DNA from: Paragordius varius
Lineage: Eukaryota; Nematomorpha
Direction: 5' to 3'
DNA: 64,000 nucleotides
NCBI GenBank assembly: GCA_964247055.1
Contig: OZ176052.1
Span: forward strand, 4,650,001 to 4,714,000
The notes beneath the pieces are model-generated. The model saw only the letters and a list, made by a program, of their open reading frames with translations. It searched no databases and had not been told where the DNA came from. Position 1 is the first letter of the stretch, and each line of letters opens with the position of its first letter. This document shows, in pieces, positions 42,201-53,533 of the stretch. The translations under genes were made by a program, and so were the position numbers.

Positions 42201-43900
42201 TTTTGAGTTTAGTAACCAATTTGATAATTTTCAATAGTGCTCCATATACTTCATAATTGAAGCTGGCACAAAACAATTTCAATAGTTTATGAAATTAAAC
42301 CTTATTTTTTATTCATTTTCCTTAGCAATTTAAGTTTAGTTCGGATCAATGACACAATATACGAGGGTTATGAGGCTCCTTATTATGCACAACCTATAGA
42401 GGATGCCCTCGTGGAATATGCCTTATATGGGTTTGACCCTACAATTTTTGAAACAACCGGAGACTATATAGTATCTCTTAAGGACGTAATATCTAATTCC
42501 AAAATTTATATCTACAAATACCTAATTAACGCTTATTATTACAGTAAAAACTGAAATTTCTGGGCAAAACGTGAAAATATAAAGACAAATATTTTTTATT
42601 TTAAAGACAACCATACTTTTTTAAACTTCATTTTTAGAAAGATAACTAATTGTTTCAAATGACAAAGTCTGAAATAAAGATATACAAAACTAACACAATC
42701 AATTCTATATTTTAAAAATGTAAGTAAATAGCTAATATGGGAAAAATTAAGGTTAAAAAAAATTATGGTTATCTTTTTAATAAAAACATTTGTCTTTATA
42801 TTTTTACGTTTTGTCCGTATAATTTTAATTTTTACTGTAATTTATTTTAATACATTGCCTTTAGTTATCTTATTTAGTTTAAAATTTTAACAAAAACTCA
42901 CAAAATATTTGATATATGAATTCTTTTAAGGTAACGCTTGATGCCTCAGGCCCCTTCAATCACCTGACTATAGCCAATCTGTTTAACATTTCTGAATCTA
43001 TTCAAATCAGTCCAAAAGATTATAAACAAGTTTAAACTATACACATTTCGTTATAAAGCGATTAATTATCTAAAAATCAGTTACTAAAATACCAAGGCCC
43101 TTCATTGATCAATGCATGACAAAAAATTTTGAGATCTTTTAACATTTAATTACCTTGTAAAATAGTTTTTAAATCGGTGCTATTTTAAAAGTAAATTAAT
43201 ATTATGGAAATTTTAGGAAAACATTTTAAAAAAATTCCTCATCTCATATTTTACCGCCATTTTTTATGATTTTGATAAATCGCATATTAAAATATTGTAA
43301 ATTTTATAAGTAGTAGTTATTGATTCAGCTGTTTGTTTAGATCTGATTCTCCTAATTTTAAAAAGTTATATAACAGTATCAATAATAATGTTCTATAATA
43401 ATAATTTATCATCTTAAGTAGTTATAAAGAGAAAAACAAAATTGCCTGCAATTTAATTTAGTATCTTAAGTGTTATATTTTATAGCATTAATCCTTTTTT
43501 ACAAATATTTGTCATATAATTTTAAAAGCTATAAAGAGAAAAACGAATAGCCTGCAATTTTTAAGACTATATAAAAATCAGGATTCTGATGCATAAAAGA
43601 TATGGTGATAATTATCCAAATTTGACACCCACCCAATGCAAAATTTCATGTTATAATTATAAATAATAGGTGCTTGTTCACCAAACGAATTCTGGAGTAT
43701 TGATTAACCTTACTAATAATGATGATCAAACTACGTCCACATTCTACCCACATTACATTGTATCTGGGTACAGTAAATGGAATACTAATGAAAACGTGGA
43801 ACCTAATGAATATTCTGAAAATGAACCCGAAGGCTCTGTTTTTCTTCACGACCCTAGACCGTTCCAAACGTGTCAAACTTTGAATGAAACGAATTATTAA
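39292..43900 (+). CDS. Secreted protein of unknown family, 7 exons
   Basis: Exons 39292-39410, 39484-39517, 39666-39797, 39978-40155, 42340-42485, 42931-43029, 43670-43900 give 939 nt, exactly 313 codons, with every phase consistent. The N-terminus MYSILTILFGTIGVLAAQG is a typical signal peptide. The rest is hydrophilic with several N-glycosylation sequons (NLSQ, NISE, NLTN, NETN), at least four Cys and no further clear membrane segment. This suggests a secreted or lumenal glycoprotein of about 312 residues. The second exon (34 bp) is inferred only from phase and splice sites. I do not recognise the family; it may be lineage-specific. Confidence 0.65.
40156..42339. other. Large intron of the secreted-protein gene
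   Basis: 2.2 kb of AT-rich DNA. A decayed minus-strand coding-like segment at 40.94-41.40 kb (including SATTESFNRAIRYVLKSP and NSINDLEGQVAINC) may be an old transposase piece, but no family could be assigned. Confidence 0.35.
42542..42837. mobile_element. CAGTAAAA-type Tc1/mariner MITE, copy 2
   Basis: 296 bp with TA on both sides, inside intron 5 of the secreted-protein gene. The left end CAGTAAAAACTGAAATTT continues to GACAAAT. The right end is the inverted ATTTGTC...CGTTTTGTCCGTATAATT...TTTTTACTG. Confidence 0.88.
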
Positions 43901-44549
43901 ATCACTTTTTTACAACGCTTGATCAATTTTTTAACAATATTAATAAATATGGGTTGCATTCATTGTTAAAGTGTGAGATTATTAGCAGGCTTATTACTAT
44001 ATCTAGTTTTGGTTGGTTGATGTATTTCGCATGGCAACACATCCCATTGATGTTTTCCGCTATTTATTATTTATAGTATCATTATTTCCATCGCAACAAC
44101 TATAACAATATAATTGAATGTTTTTGAACAAGTAACCAAAGTACTTTTTTAAAGGGCGTATTTAATGGTTTTACTTCGCTTATAAAGACGTGATGATTAT
44201 GATATCCTCTACGATTGATTATTTCAATGATTGTAGCTTAAAGTATTATACGGTACGATTAAAACCATCGCCGTAATTTTATAGTTATTACTATCAAATT
44301 ATCCTCCATGCCTGTGAAATTATTCAATGCATTGATTTTATATTAATTCTGAATATAAATTTATATAATTTGCACTAAAATGCATTGTCTAATAGGTTCG
44401 AATAATTTGTAGCAATATTTGCATTCTATACACATTACACACAGAAATACACTAGAGGAAATATGGATTTTCTTAAAAAATAGTATCAGGATTTTGAGGG
44501 ATTTATAAAATTTATTTTCACTTTTTACTAATTGCTTCAAATAGAAAAT

Positions 44550-45425
44550 TCACAAATTTGCTCACATTATGCTAAATTAAGTTTTTTGGTGAAAGCTAGA
44601 CGTTTCATTCCAAAAAATACAAAACATATCATTTATTATATTTTTAAAGCAAAAATACTTAAAAATTCTTATTATTTTAGATGAAAGTAGATTTTAGCGC
44701 CCTATAAAATGTGAGTTTTTTTAAAATGGCAATAAGGCCGAGATTGCGAAAAAACAATTTTTGATAGATGGTTAAATATGACATCAAAAAAGAAATTTTT
44801 TAAAAAACAACATTTTCTTTATAATTTATTTTTGTCTGAAGCCTTCCTCCTATTTTAAGTGATGGAAACGGTAACGCTTTAAGATACAATAAAATCACTT
44901 TCGATGCAAGAAGACGCTGAAAACCTCTATCACCGATTTAATTTCAAAGATTTGTTTGCGGTCGAGTTTAAATGGTTTTTTGTAAAAAAATAATTTTTTA
45001 ATCTAATTTGAAAGACAGACTAATTTTAAATCAAAATAAGGTGATAGAGCTACTTGCATAGAAAAAGTCTTTTTATAAATTTTAAACCTTTTATTCGTGT
45101 CACCATGCTTAAATATGGCATGAAGTAGGCTTCAAAAAATTTCCTGAATAAATCTTAAAGCAAATCATGCATTTTTTCATATATAAATATTTGTCATGAT
45201 CTACCATGTATAAATTATTATCTAATGGGATTGCGCGTTTATGTTAAGAAAGCAAGCCAGTTTAGTAAAGAGCCAATATTTTTCTGAGGCACACAATATT
45301 TTATAAAAATTTTGTTTGTATTTTCAAGTGTATTTGTTTTATAATATTGTTATTTTTTGGAATGAAGCCTTTAGTCATAACTAAAAATATTTTATTTAGC
45401 TAAGTCAAATTTTGTAATTTTAGTT
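44550..45425. repeat. Long-TIR element, copy 2 (shortest, no nested insertion)
   Basis: Left arm: TTTTTTGGTGAAAGC then CGTTTCATTCCAAAAAATAC at 44.58-44.62 kb. The right arm is inverted: ATTTTTTGGAATGAAGCC at 45.35 kb, then AATTTGACTTAGC in reverse. The interior parallels copy 1 (35.46-35.75 kb). Ends are approximate. Confidence 0.5.
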
Positions 45426-47096
45426 ATCGAGGATATTTAGCACAAAAGAATGATTTTAGTATTTCGCTCGTATAGTCCCAAACCAAAATATTTTTTGCTG
45501 GATAATGTGCGCAATTTCTGGGACATGGATCAATTACCACAAAAGTAAAAATATTTTTCTTATACCGCTTGTAAGGCTCAAAACACACAGCACTATGACA
45601 ATCCTGTATTTATCTATAAGAATATATACATATATGTCATCAGAGTATATACACCGCGATTTTGTGCACAACATTCATACTAATTTGATATTTTAGATTT
45701 AGAACACCACAGATTTTTGAGACCTTATAAAAATACAAATATTTTATATTAAAAGACTGGTGAATTTTAATTATAGGAAATTTAAAAATCATTACATTAT
45801 GTAGAAAAGGTTTTATACACCGTTTATAATGTGAATTTTTAAATAGTGTTCTACATATTAAGAAAATTATTTAAAATAGGTTTTGTCAATTTTATTTGGG
45901 TGCAAATTCTGAAAATATTTGTTTTGTTCAATCTTGACTCTTCAACATTATTATAAAGGCTTTTAGCGGATCCAAATATTAGTCTCGCACATACATAAAT
46001 AAATTACACTTCATTACCTTTCCACTTTTTTGCACAGTTTAAAAAGTAATATTAGTTAAAATTATCAAACATTGTTCTCATATATTAGATAAAAAAGCTA
46101 TTTACTGGTTTGTGTTTTATACAAAATAAAATTGGGACCGCTCCAAAACACGATTGAAACGAACAGCTGATAATAAAATTTATATCAAGTTTTGCTGGTA
46201 AAATGTAGTCTGAAAGCTTCCTCAAGTTTTTTTTACCTTAATATATGCCTGTTGCATTGGCGAAAGAAAATTTGTAAAAAAATGGCGGCTAAAAAGTTTG
46301 AGATGCGAATTTTTTTACAAACATTTCTAAAAAAATTTTTTGTATAATGCGCTTAAAAGACTAAAGAAACCATATTTTAAATTCGGTGTAATAAATATTT
46401 TAAATACTTTTAAGATATTCGAATTTAAAATCACTCTGGAATTTAACACTACCCCAAAAGATAATGGACTGTTAAATAGATGGATCCGACATTCTCACAT
46501 CAACATCCGCAGTGCGCTAACTTTGAGATTTTTACATATTGCCAGCACTTAGTCGGAAATTGATTTGATAAATAATAAAGTCATGAATTAAAAATATTAT
46601 AGGAAAATCTATCAGGATCGTTGTGATTTTGGTTATGGCGCATACGAGTGATTCAAAAAGTTATTTTTATTTTTGTGGCCACTGATTCATATCAAAAAAT
46701 GGCAAAATTTTTGCATATTTTGTTAAATAAAGTTTGAAAGATAAATGCTTTATTCCAAAAAATATTACTAAAATACATCATCAAGCAAAACAATATTTTT
46801 ATAAAATATATTTTTATTTTTTGAAAGTCCCAAATTTTTCGCCCTTTTACATGGGATAGATCTTTTAAAATAAACCCAAAAATGCGGATATAATTTTTAA
46901 ATGCTAGATTATGGCATCTAAAAACATTATCCAGAAATGCATACTTTGTTTAAAAATTTGATCTTTAGCGCAACATTTTGTTTCAACGTATTTCATAATA
47001 TTTTCAGGCATGCTACAATGTAAAAACGCCTTAAGTATATTGATGCTGGACATTTTATCACCTCAGAAATTTAATTAGTCCTAAAATTTATGTTAA

Positions 47097-47606
47097 CAGA
47101 TTCAAATTGGGGTATCTAAATACCCCAGACAATATTTTAGTTAATATTTTTAAAAAAACTATTTAAGGAAAAGGTCCAAATTCTCTGTCCTAATAAAAAT
47201 ATATAAATAAGTCAAAATATCAAAATAAAATTAAAATTTGAAAAAACTCCATTTTAAACTATTTGGACGCCATTTTTATTTTACAACATTTTTGCAAAAT
47301 ATCGTGTTTATTTGATTTTGAGCCTAAAAATAAGTTTTCTTTATAAAAATCACATTTAACATTGATATAAATAGAAAAAGTAACATAATTTGCATACACA
47401 CAAATTTATACCTTTAGGTTTTACTTCTGAAAAAGAAATATTAAGTATTTTTATTATAGTTCGGTTCTTTAATGTTATATAAGTGCAAACTTTTGCCATG
47501 GCTTCAATGTATTCCATATTTTTTACAATATTTAATAAACAAGCCTAGGGTATCTAACTACCCCAATTTGAATCGAAGACTGAAATGCATGTGTTGTATC
47601 CAAGTA
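47097..47606. mobile_element. piggyBac-type MITE, copy 3
   Basis: 510 bp between TTAA at 47093-47096 and 47607-47610. The right end ATCCAAGTA is intact apart from one base; the left end is decayed. Subterminal repeats GATTCAAATTGGGGTATC and its inverse with hairpins are present near both ends. Confidence 0.75.
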
Positions 47607-47759
47607 TTAATATAAATTGTATTTTTACAAAATTCACCCAATTTTAAAAATAATTCATAAAATTAAATTCTAAAACAAGAAAATGTTCAGCATCCTTGAT
47701 TTATATAAAAATAGGTTATCTATATAGTATAGCGTTTAAAAAAATAGAAGTGTTTAAAT

Positions 47760-49881
47760 CAGTGGTACTCACCAAAAAAATTTGACGGGCCAAATAAAAC
47801 ATATTTTTTTTTCGAGGGCCATGAACCTTATAATGGCAAATATTCCATAGCTATTTGACACATACGCACATATTTTTACTCTAAATCAGCACAATGAATT
47901 TTTTGCAGGTCGCATGTAAATCCAGCTAAAAACTCGTTTTGCACCATTTAGTTTTAAAAATTTAAATATTTTGATAGCAACATTTATTTTGATATTAACC
48001 AATAATTTTTGACAAATTTGGTTTCGCCTCATGGCAGGCCAATCTTAATACGTCTTCCATATGATCATTAGTTAAGCGATTTCGGTATGTATTCTTGATA
48101 CACTTCATTTTTGAATATACCGTCTCACACGTGTAAGTTGATGGAAAAACAGTTAAGATAACTTGAGCGCATTTTTTTATATTTTCATATTTATTTGGCA
48201 CAACTTGCCAAAACTCTACATATCTTTCTTCTCTACGATTTTCCTTAAATATAGCTTCCAGATTGGAATCATTTTTAAAATCAACGAATTCTTCAATGAT
48301 AAGCGCCTGATCAAAACCGAAAAGCTCAAGTTGCTTAATGTTGGATATATCCATTTGTCATGGATTTTCAACGAGTTTTAAGCAATTATGAATATTTTTT
48401 AATTCTTGAAATCTGAATTTCATCTCATAGATAAAAATGTTAAATGATTGTCTATTATTAAATAAATCTCCGCGGTAAATTCCATATTTTCCTTATAAAT
48501 CGTTTTAAGTGTAGGAAAATGTAGGAGTGTTTTATCTGTAAAATCTTGTTTATATATTATTGATTTCTCTTCAAAAGCAAATATATGATTAGCAAATTGG
48601 GTTTTTATTTTGCTTCCTTGAAGACTTGTATTAAAAGTACTAAGTTTATAAGTAATGTGGCAAAGGTAGGCTAAAAAATCCCACCATTTGTCACTATTAA
48701 TTTCCTCGTCAAACTTTTTGTTATCTTTTATAAAAAATAGAATTTCATGTCTTAAATCAAAAAATCTATTCAATACTTTGCTAAGGCTTTGCCATCTCAC
48801 AGCGGTGTACAAAAGAATATGATCAACTGTGGATATCTTTCAGAAGGTTTTTGAATTTTCTGCCACGAATGTTTACTATATCCACAACCGTTTTAATTAC
48901 TAAATTTAGTGATTCATCTTCACGCGAAACCAAGTTTTGCTGATGAATAAAGCAGTGAAAGGATTTTAAAAGAGGAATAAACCCTTTGTTTATTCCAATC
49001 ATAGAGGGACAGCCATCTGTGCAGATCGAAACCAATTTTTTCATAGATATACCATTATTATCGAAAAAAGTGCTAATTATTTCAAGAACACTACCTTTTG
49101 TGGTATTATTCATTGGCAAAAATTTCAAATATTCCTCGTTGATTATGTTGTCGTTGCAAAATCTCACGAAGAGCGCACATTGAGGTGTTGAACTTATATC
49201 AGTGCTAGAATCGATTGCAATACAGAAGTATTTGCAGTTTTTCTAAGCCAATAATTTATTGTTAAAAATATATTTCTTTCCTCATGATTTTCTGGTAATT
49301 TATGAGAATGATGGATTTTAAAATGTCTTTCACTATTGTATTTTTTTATAATTATGTTGTCCTATACAGGTAGCCAAATTGTTATTTAAAACGACAAAAA
49401 AATTATTTTCCCATTCTTTTTTGAAGGAGCGATTTTCATTGGATAATTTACGTTTTTTGGCATTAGATGTCATCCTTTAAATTTATGTTTATATATTATG
49501 TAAAAAATAGGAATATAAATTGAATTATGCTATAAAAAACAGGTCGAAATTTAATGATGTCGAGTTGAAAAATATTTTATAGGAGTGAGTTATAAAAATG
49601 ATGCAGGATTGCAATGACATGTATGTGCAATGGGTGAAAACAAAAAAGAAATGCAATAAAAATTTCAAAAAGAAAAGAAAATAGAATAAAGAAAAAGAAA
49701 CAACGTGTGCCCATCATAAATTTTAAAATCATTTTAATGTAGGAAAATTTTTCTACATTTCAAATTGGGTAAAAAATAAATATTATCAATTAAAATTATA
49801 AGTATCAATATGGTCATAGGGCAATTTTAAAGCACACTCAGGGCCGCATGCGGCCCGCGGGCCGGGGTTTGAGTATCACTG
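47760..49881 (-). mobile_element. hAT transposon, ZBED5/SCAND3-like, 2.1 kb
   Basis: Terminal inverted repeats CAGTGGTACTCA and TGAGTATCACTG, flanked by a perfect 8-bp target duplication GTTTAAAT (47752-47759 and 49882-49889). GC patches (CGGCCCGCGGGCC-like) lie next to the right end. It encodes a decayed transposase on the minus strand. Confidence 0.93.
47995..49473 (-). pseudogene. hAT transposase pseudogene
   Basis: ATG at 49473 begins MTSNAKKRKLSNENRSF, the usual start of ZBED5/SCAND3-type proteins. The reading frame is interrupted several times; remaining open blocks are 49167-48823 (with STDGCPSMIG-like and FHCFIHQQNL motifs), 48812-48420, and 48354-47995. The last holds the hAT dimerisation region: STYTCETVYSKMKCIKN and YRNRLTNDHMEDVLRLA. 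Domain order is normal for the family, and the copy is clearly non-functional. Confidence 0.85.
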
Positions 49882-50527
49882 GTTTAAATAGTTGACCAAA
49901 GTAAAAAATATTTTTTTATTGCTGTAAACCATCATTAAAAATTCTTATTGATCTCGGCCCTATCGCTTTTGTTTTAAGAAAAATTCTTAATTTATGCGAA
50001 TTCTAAAATTTGCTTTTAGGGACCACCCAAAATTAAAATATAAAAATATTCTTTATCTCTTTTATTTTACGATCATTTTAATATTTTTTTTGGAATGAAG
50101 CAGTTAACTTTCACCAAAAAATTAACTAAATATGCGCAAATCGTATTTTCGAATATGGATCCTATACCACCCTGTGTAAATGATATTAATTATTTGTAAG
50201 CAAAAAAGCACCATAATAATCTTTATTCAGTTAGAACATAAAAAACATTTATATTTCATCTGGTCGCAGAATTTAAACCAAAAGTACAATTGAGAAATCC
50301 AAAACATATTATATCAAAATATTTAATCGCATCGGCACCGTGTACATAAAATGTTTGATAATTAAATTTTGGCAAAATATATTTTAGAATTACTAATGAT
50401 ATAAAAAAACACAATTATATTGTTTTAAATTTTTGTGTGAATAATATTAATTAATAGAGTAAATGAAGTAAGCCTAATATAAATTACCTGTTATTATTTA
50501 TAGGTGGTTATATGAATTTGTGGATAT

Positions 50528-51077
50528 ATGTCTGGTATACACGGTGCTGTTACCGACACTTCTAATCTACCCACAGATGAAGAATTGTCGAGTCCTGATA
50601 TTAAATTAACATCTTTGCCCTTGTTTGCAGGCGCCCGACATTTTGCGCGTTATTGTTATGCGCAAAACAATGTATTTGACAAGTTATTTTAGGAATTTTG
50701 GTTATGTCGCAAAGAAGAAAACGACCCTAGAAAATGTTTGAAAGAAGGGAAGATACTATCATTGTGCGCATTGGAATTTTTTGATAAAGTTAGAGAATTT
50801 TGTCCAAACGAGTTTAAAAAATTTTACAATTGTATTGATTGGAAGAGCTCAGAAAAATTTTTTGTAATGTAAGCATTCCTAATTATATAGGTGTCGAAAA
50901 GAGGAATTAGCATTTGATTATTGCGTTTACAATAATTTAGGAATTTTAAGATTTGAGCCAGGTTATTATTGCAGGCCTCATATTCATAATTCAAAGCGTC
51001 CTAAGCCAAAACAATATTTGGGTCGGACGTACCCTAACGATTTCTTGAAAGTTTACCCTGGCGATCAAAACAAATAA
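50528..51077 (+). CDS. NDUFA8: NADH dehydrogenase 1 alpha subcomplex subunit 8, 3 exons
   Basis: Accessory subunit of mitochondrial complex I, on the intermembrane-space side and imported by the MIA pathway. Exons 50528-50671, 50693-50868 and 50891-51077 give 507 nt, 168 residues (human 172). All four CX9C pairs are present: CYAQNNEFWLC, CLKEGKILSLC, CPNEFKKFYNC and CRKEELAFDYC. CALEFFDKVREFC, GYYCRPHIHNSKRPKP-type and NDFLKVYPG segments also match. The introns are 21 and 22 bp. The 21-bp intron is a multiple of three and contains an in-frame stop. Removing it restores the exact nine-residue spacing of the first CX9C. Confidence 0.95.
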
Positions 51078-52273
51078 TTTTTAACATATTTGGAGTGAAA
51101 TAAATTAAATATATTGAATATACTTAATTAATCTTTCATTATACGTTATTCTTTGCATTTTTAGTAACGGATAGAAATTTATATTTGTGATAAAGAATGA
51201 ATGTTTAGGTTGGTGAGCTATTTAAGGCTGTTAACTTAGTCGAATACAAGAATTAACCTATTTTATTATTATTTAATATCAAACCTAGCCTTATGCAAAA
51301 TAATAAGAGTAAGTCCTATATTCTAGTTAATCCTTATGTGCATATTAATACATGTAGTGAAAGCATAGTTCAAGCGAAAATAATTTATTAGTATTATCCA
51401 GATATACCATTTGCATTTCAAGAGTGTCCTTGAACACTTTAAGTTTGTCCTTGAACATTTCAAATTAGTCCTTGAACATTTCAAATTGGCTCTTGAATAC
51501 TTCAAGTTGGTCCTTGAACACTTCAAGTTGGTCCTTAAAACTTTTAAATTTTGAACCATAATTTTTGCATGTATTTCTTAAGTTTATTATTTTTTAACCT
51601 AATTTTGTTTTTATTATATATTTATCATTTAAAAAAAAATTTATTTAAAAACCACTTTTTTATTTCTAACTAATTTTTTCCAATTTAACAAAATTATTAA
51701 TTATTAAATGTTTTCTATGAAAATATGTAAATAATAACCCAGAAAACTTATATATATTTTACGTATTAAAATCTTATAAATTTTCCAACAAACATTAGGA
51801 AATTAATTAAAATATACGGTTTTTCAATGATTAAAAGTTGATAATTTAAAATTTATGTTAAATAATAGAAAATAGGTTAAAAACGATAAAATTGATGAAT
51901 GATATACGATTTGATTGATAAAAGTTAAAAACAAAACAAAAAAGTCAAAGTGAAGTGTTCAAATTGGAATTTTAAAGGACCAACTTGAAATGTTCAAGGA
52001 CCAACTTGAAGTGTTGAAGGACATTCTTGAAGTGAAAATGGTATATTACAATCATATCTGGTTGTAGGTGTGTCAGTGCTTATAGGTCTATCCTTAGGAA
52101 CTGTCTGAGGCTATGGGTAATTGTCGGTAATCCCTGTTGTCTTTCTTTTGGCTTCACGTTTCGCTCTAGTTGGCTCCAGCTGCCCCTAAATGGGCAATGC
52201 GTGATTTTTTATAAAAATGATGCAAGCTGATTTTTAATATACATCTGGTCGTAAAAACCAAGCTAACGGAATT
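51078..52273. other. Spacer between NDUFA8 and JMJD4
   Basis: 1.2 kb, about half of it the minisatellite-ended element (51.40-52.05 kb). The remaining sequence shows no gene. Confidence 0.5.
51402..52047. mobile_element. Minisatellite-ended element, copy B
   Basis: Starts CCATTTGCATTTCAAGAG next to TATA and ends with the inverted CTTGAAGTGAAAATGG next to TATA. Just inside each end are 21-bp units of the type TCCTTGAACACTTCAAGTTGG, about six on the left (51.42-51.55 kb) and two to three, inverted, on the right (51.96-52.04 kb). The AT-rich centre matches copy A in RPB9 intron 2. No coding capacity. Confidence 0.7.
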
Positions 52274-53258
52274 ATGAATATTTTGGAAAAGTATTGTGCA
52301 TGTTTATTTCAGCATTATCGACAAAGCAATTTTTGACATCGATGCTTTGAATGATCCCATTGATAAAGATTGTTTTTACAAAAATTATTTAAAGCCATGT
52401 AAACCTTGTTTGATTGAATCAAATGTTATAAAATCTGATGATTGGTTATGCCATCGGTTAAAAGAATCATTTTCTGATTTACTTGTCAAAACTTTGGGAA
52501 ATACGGCTGTTGATATTTATGATTGTAATAATAAAAAAACCGAAAAAATGAATTTTAACGAATATGCTGAATATTGGAAAAATTCCAATGGAAATACATT
52601 ATATCTTAAAGATTTTCATTTTGCAAAAATACTGCCAAACATTTATAAAGTGCCTGAAATATTTATGGAAGATTGGTTAAATGAATACTATGATTCAGTA
52701 AAACCCAATGATGATTATAAATTTTTATATATGGGGTGTAGAGGTAGTTATAGCATGATGCACCATGATGTTTTGATGTCACATAGTTGGTCATATAATA
52801 TCTGCGGAGAAAAAGTATGGTATCTTTTTCCGCCATCGTTTGAAAAATATTTAACCAATAATATAGGAGAACCTCCAGATAATCTTGAAAAAACTTTTGC
52901 GCCTAGTGAATTCCCTTCATTGAGGAATATTCCATATTTCTATTTGATCAAACAAAAGGCTGGTCAATGTATATTTGTGCCAAGCGGGTGGTATCATGAA
53001 GTTCATAATAAAACACACAATATTTCTATAAACCACAATTTTATTAATTCATCAAATATTTATTTGGTAAAAGATTATATTGCCAAATCCTATGATTTAG
53101 TAAAGAAAGAAATACAACATTTAAATATGGAAGATTGGGAATCACAATGTCAAAAAATTTTGAAATCTTGGATTGGATTTGACCTTAGCGATTACAGAAA
53201 TTTTTTGCTATTTATCCAAAATAAAAAGGACATTAACTTATTGGATTATTTTTTATAA
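52274..53258 (+). CDS. JMJD4: JmjC-domain protein JMJD4, 2 exons
   Basis: Fe(II)/2-oxoglutarate dioxygenase; human JMJD4 hydroxylates the release factor eRF1. Exons 52274-52290 and 52313-53258 (963 nt, 320 residues), split by a 22-bp intron that gives the start MNILENIIDKAIFDIDALND. Matches in order: NGNTLYLKDFHFAK (human CLYLKDWHLC), WLNEYYD, MMHHDVLMSHSWSYNICG with the HxD metal ligands, KVWYLFPP, AGQCIFVPSGWYHEVHN with the second His, and ISINHNFIN. The catalytic triad is complete. The protein is shorter than human (about 417-463), lacking the C-terminal extension. Confidence 0.93.
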
Positions 53259-53266
53259 TTAGTCAA

Positions 53267-53348
53267 GCGGTCGTGGCCGAGTGGTTAAGGCGACTGACTA
53301 GAAATCAGTTGGGATTTTCCCGCATAGGTTCGAATCCTATCGACCGCG
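53267..53348 (+). tRNA. tRNA-Ser(AGA)
   Basis: 82 nt. Acceptor stem GCGGTCG pairs with CGACCGC, discriminator G at 53348. Anticodon AGA at 53300-53302, in a CTAGAAA loop closed by GACTGA/TCAGT. Long variable arm around GGGATTTTCCC, as expected of a class II tRNA. Box B GGTTCGAATCC at 53327-53337. A run of seven T follows at 53349 as Pol III terminator. It starts 8 bp after the JMJD4 stop on the same strand. No intron. Confidence 0.97.
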
Positions 53349-53355
53349 TTTTTTT
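53349..53355 (+). terminator. Pol III terminator of tRNA-Ser
   Basis: Seven consecutive T immediately after the discriminator base. Confidence 0.85.
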
Positions 53356-53477
53356 ATTTATTGCTTTTCAGGGCCACAATTTCTCTAGAACAGGGGTGTC
53401 TAATACGTGGGGTTCTTTCATATTTTATGTGCGGCCCGCGCAAAATTTGCAAAAATATGCTCACAAAATTTTTGTAA

Positions 53478-53533
53478 ACTGACTAAAAATCAGTTGGGAT
53501 TTTCCCACATAGGTTCGAATCCTATCGACCGCG
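53478..53533 (+). pseudogene. Truncated tRNA-Ser pseudogene
   Basis: 3' half only, from anticodon stem to discriminator, followed by T7. The anticodon position reads AAA (53485-53487). Lacks acceptor 5' strand, D arm and box A, so it should not be transcribed alone. Confidence 0.85.

Larger units (their letters stand above)
46695..50145. repeat. Long-TIR element, copy 3 (hosts a MITE and a hAT element)
   Basis: Left arm ATGGCAAAATTTTTGCAT and CTTTATTCCAAAAA (46.70-46.76 kb). Right arm, inverted, GGAATGAAGCAGTTAAC and CACCAAAAAATTAAC (50.09-50.13 kb). About 2.6 kb of the span is the inserted TTAA MITE plus hAT element, leaving about 0.8 kb of original sequence, similar in size to copy 2. Confidence 0.5.
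43901..50527. other. Gene-free, transposon-dominated region
   Basis: 6.6 kb between the secreted-protein gene and NDUFA8. Contents: two long-TIR element copies, a TTAA MITE and a hAT transposon, described separately. The remaining parts (43.9-44.5, 45.4-46.7 and 50.15-50.5 kb) show no supportable gene. Confidence 0.55.

Noticed and set aside
43646-43876. Minus-strand ORF over the last exon of the secreted-protein gene
   Set aside because: Antisense shadow; the plus strand has consistent splice phase through the whole chain.
51323-51559. ORF with repeated NLKCSRT units
   Set aside because: Read-through of the 21-bp minisatellite (a multiple of three), not a protein gene.
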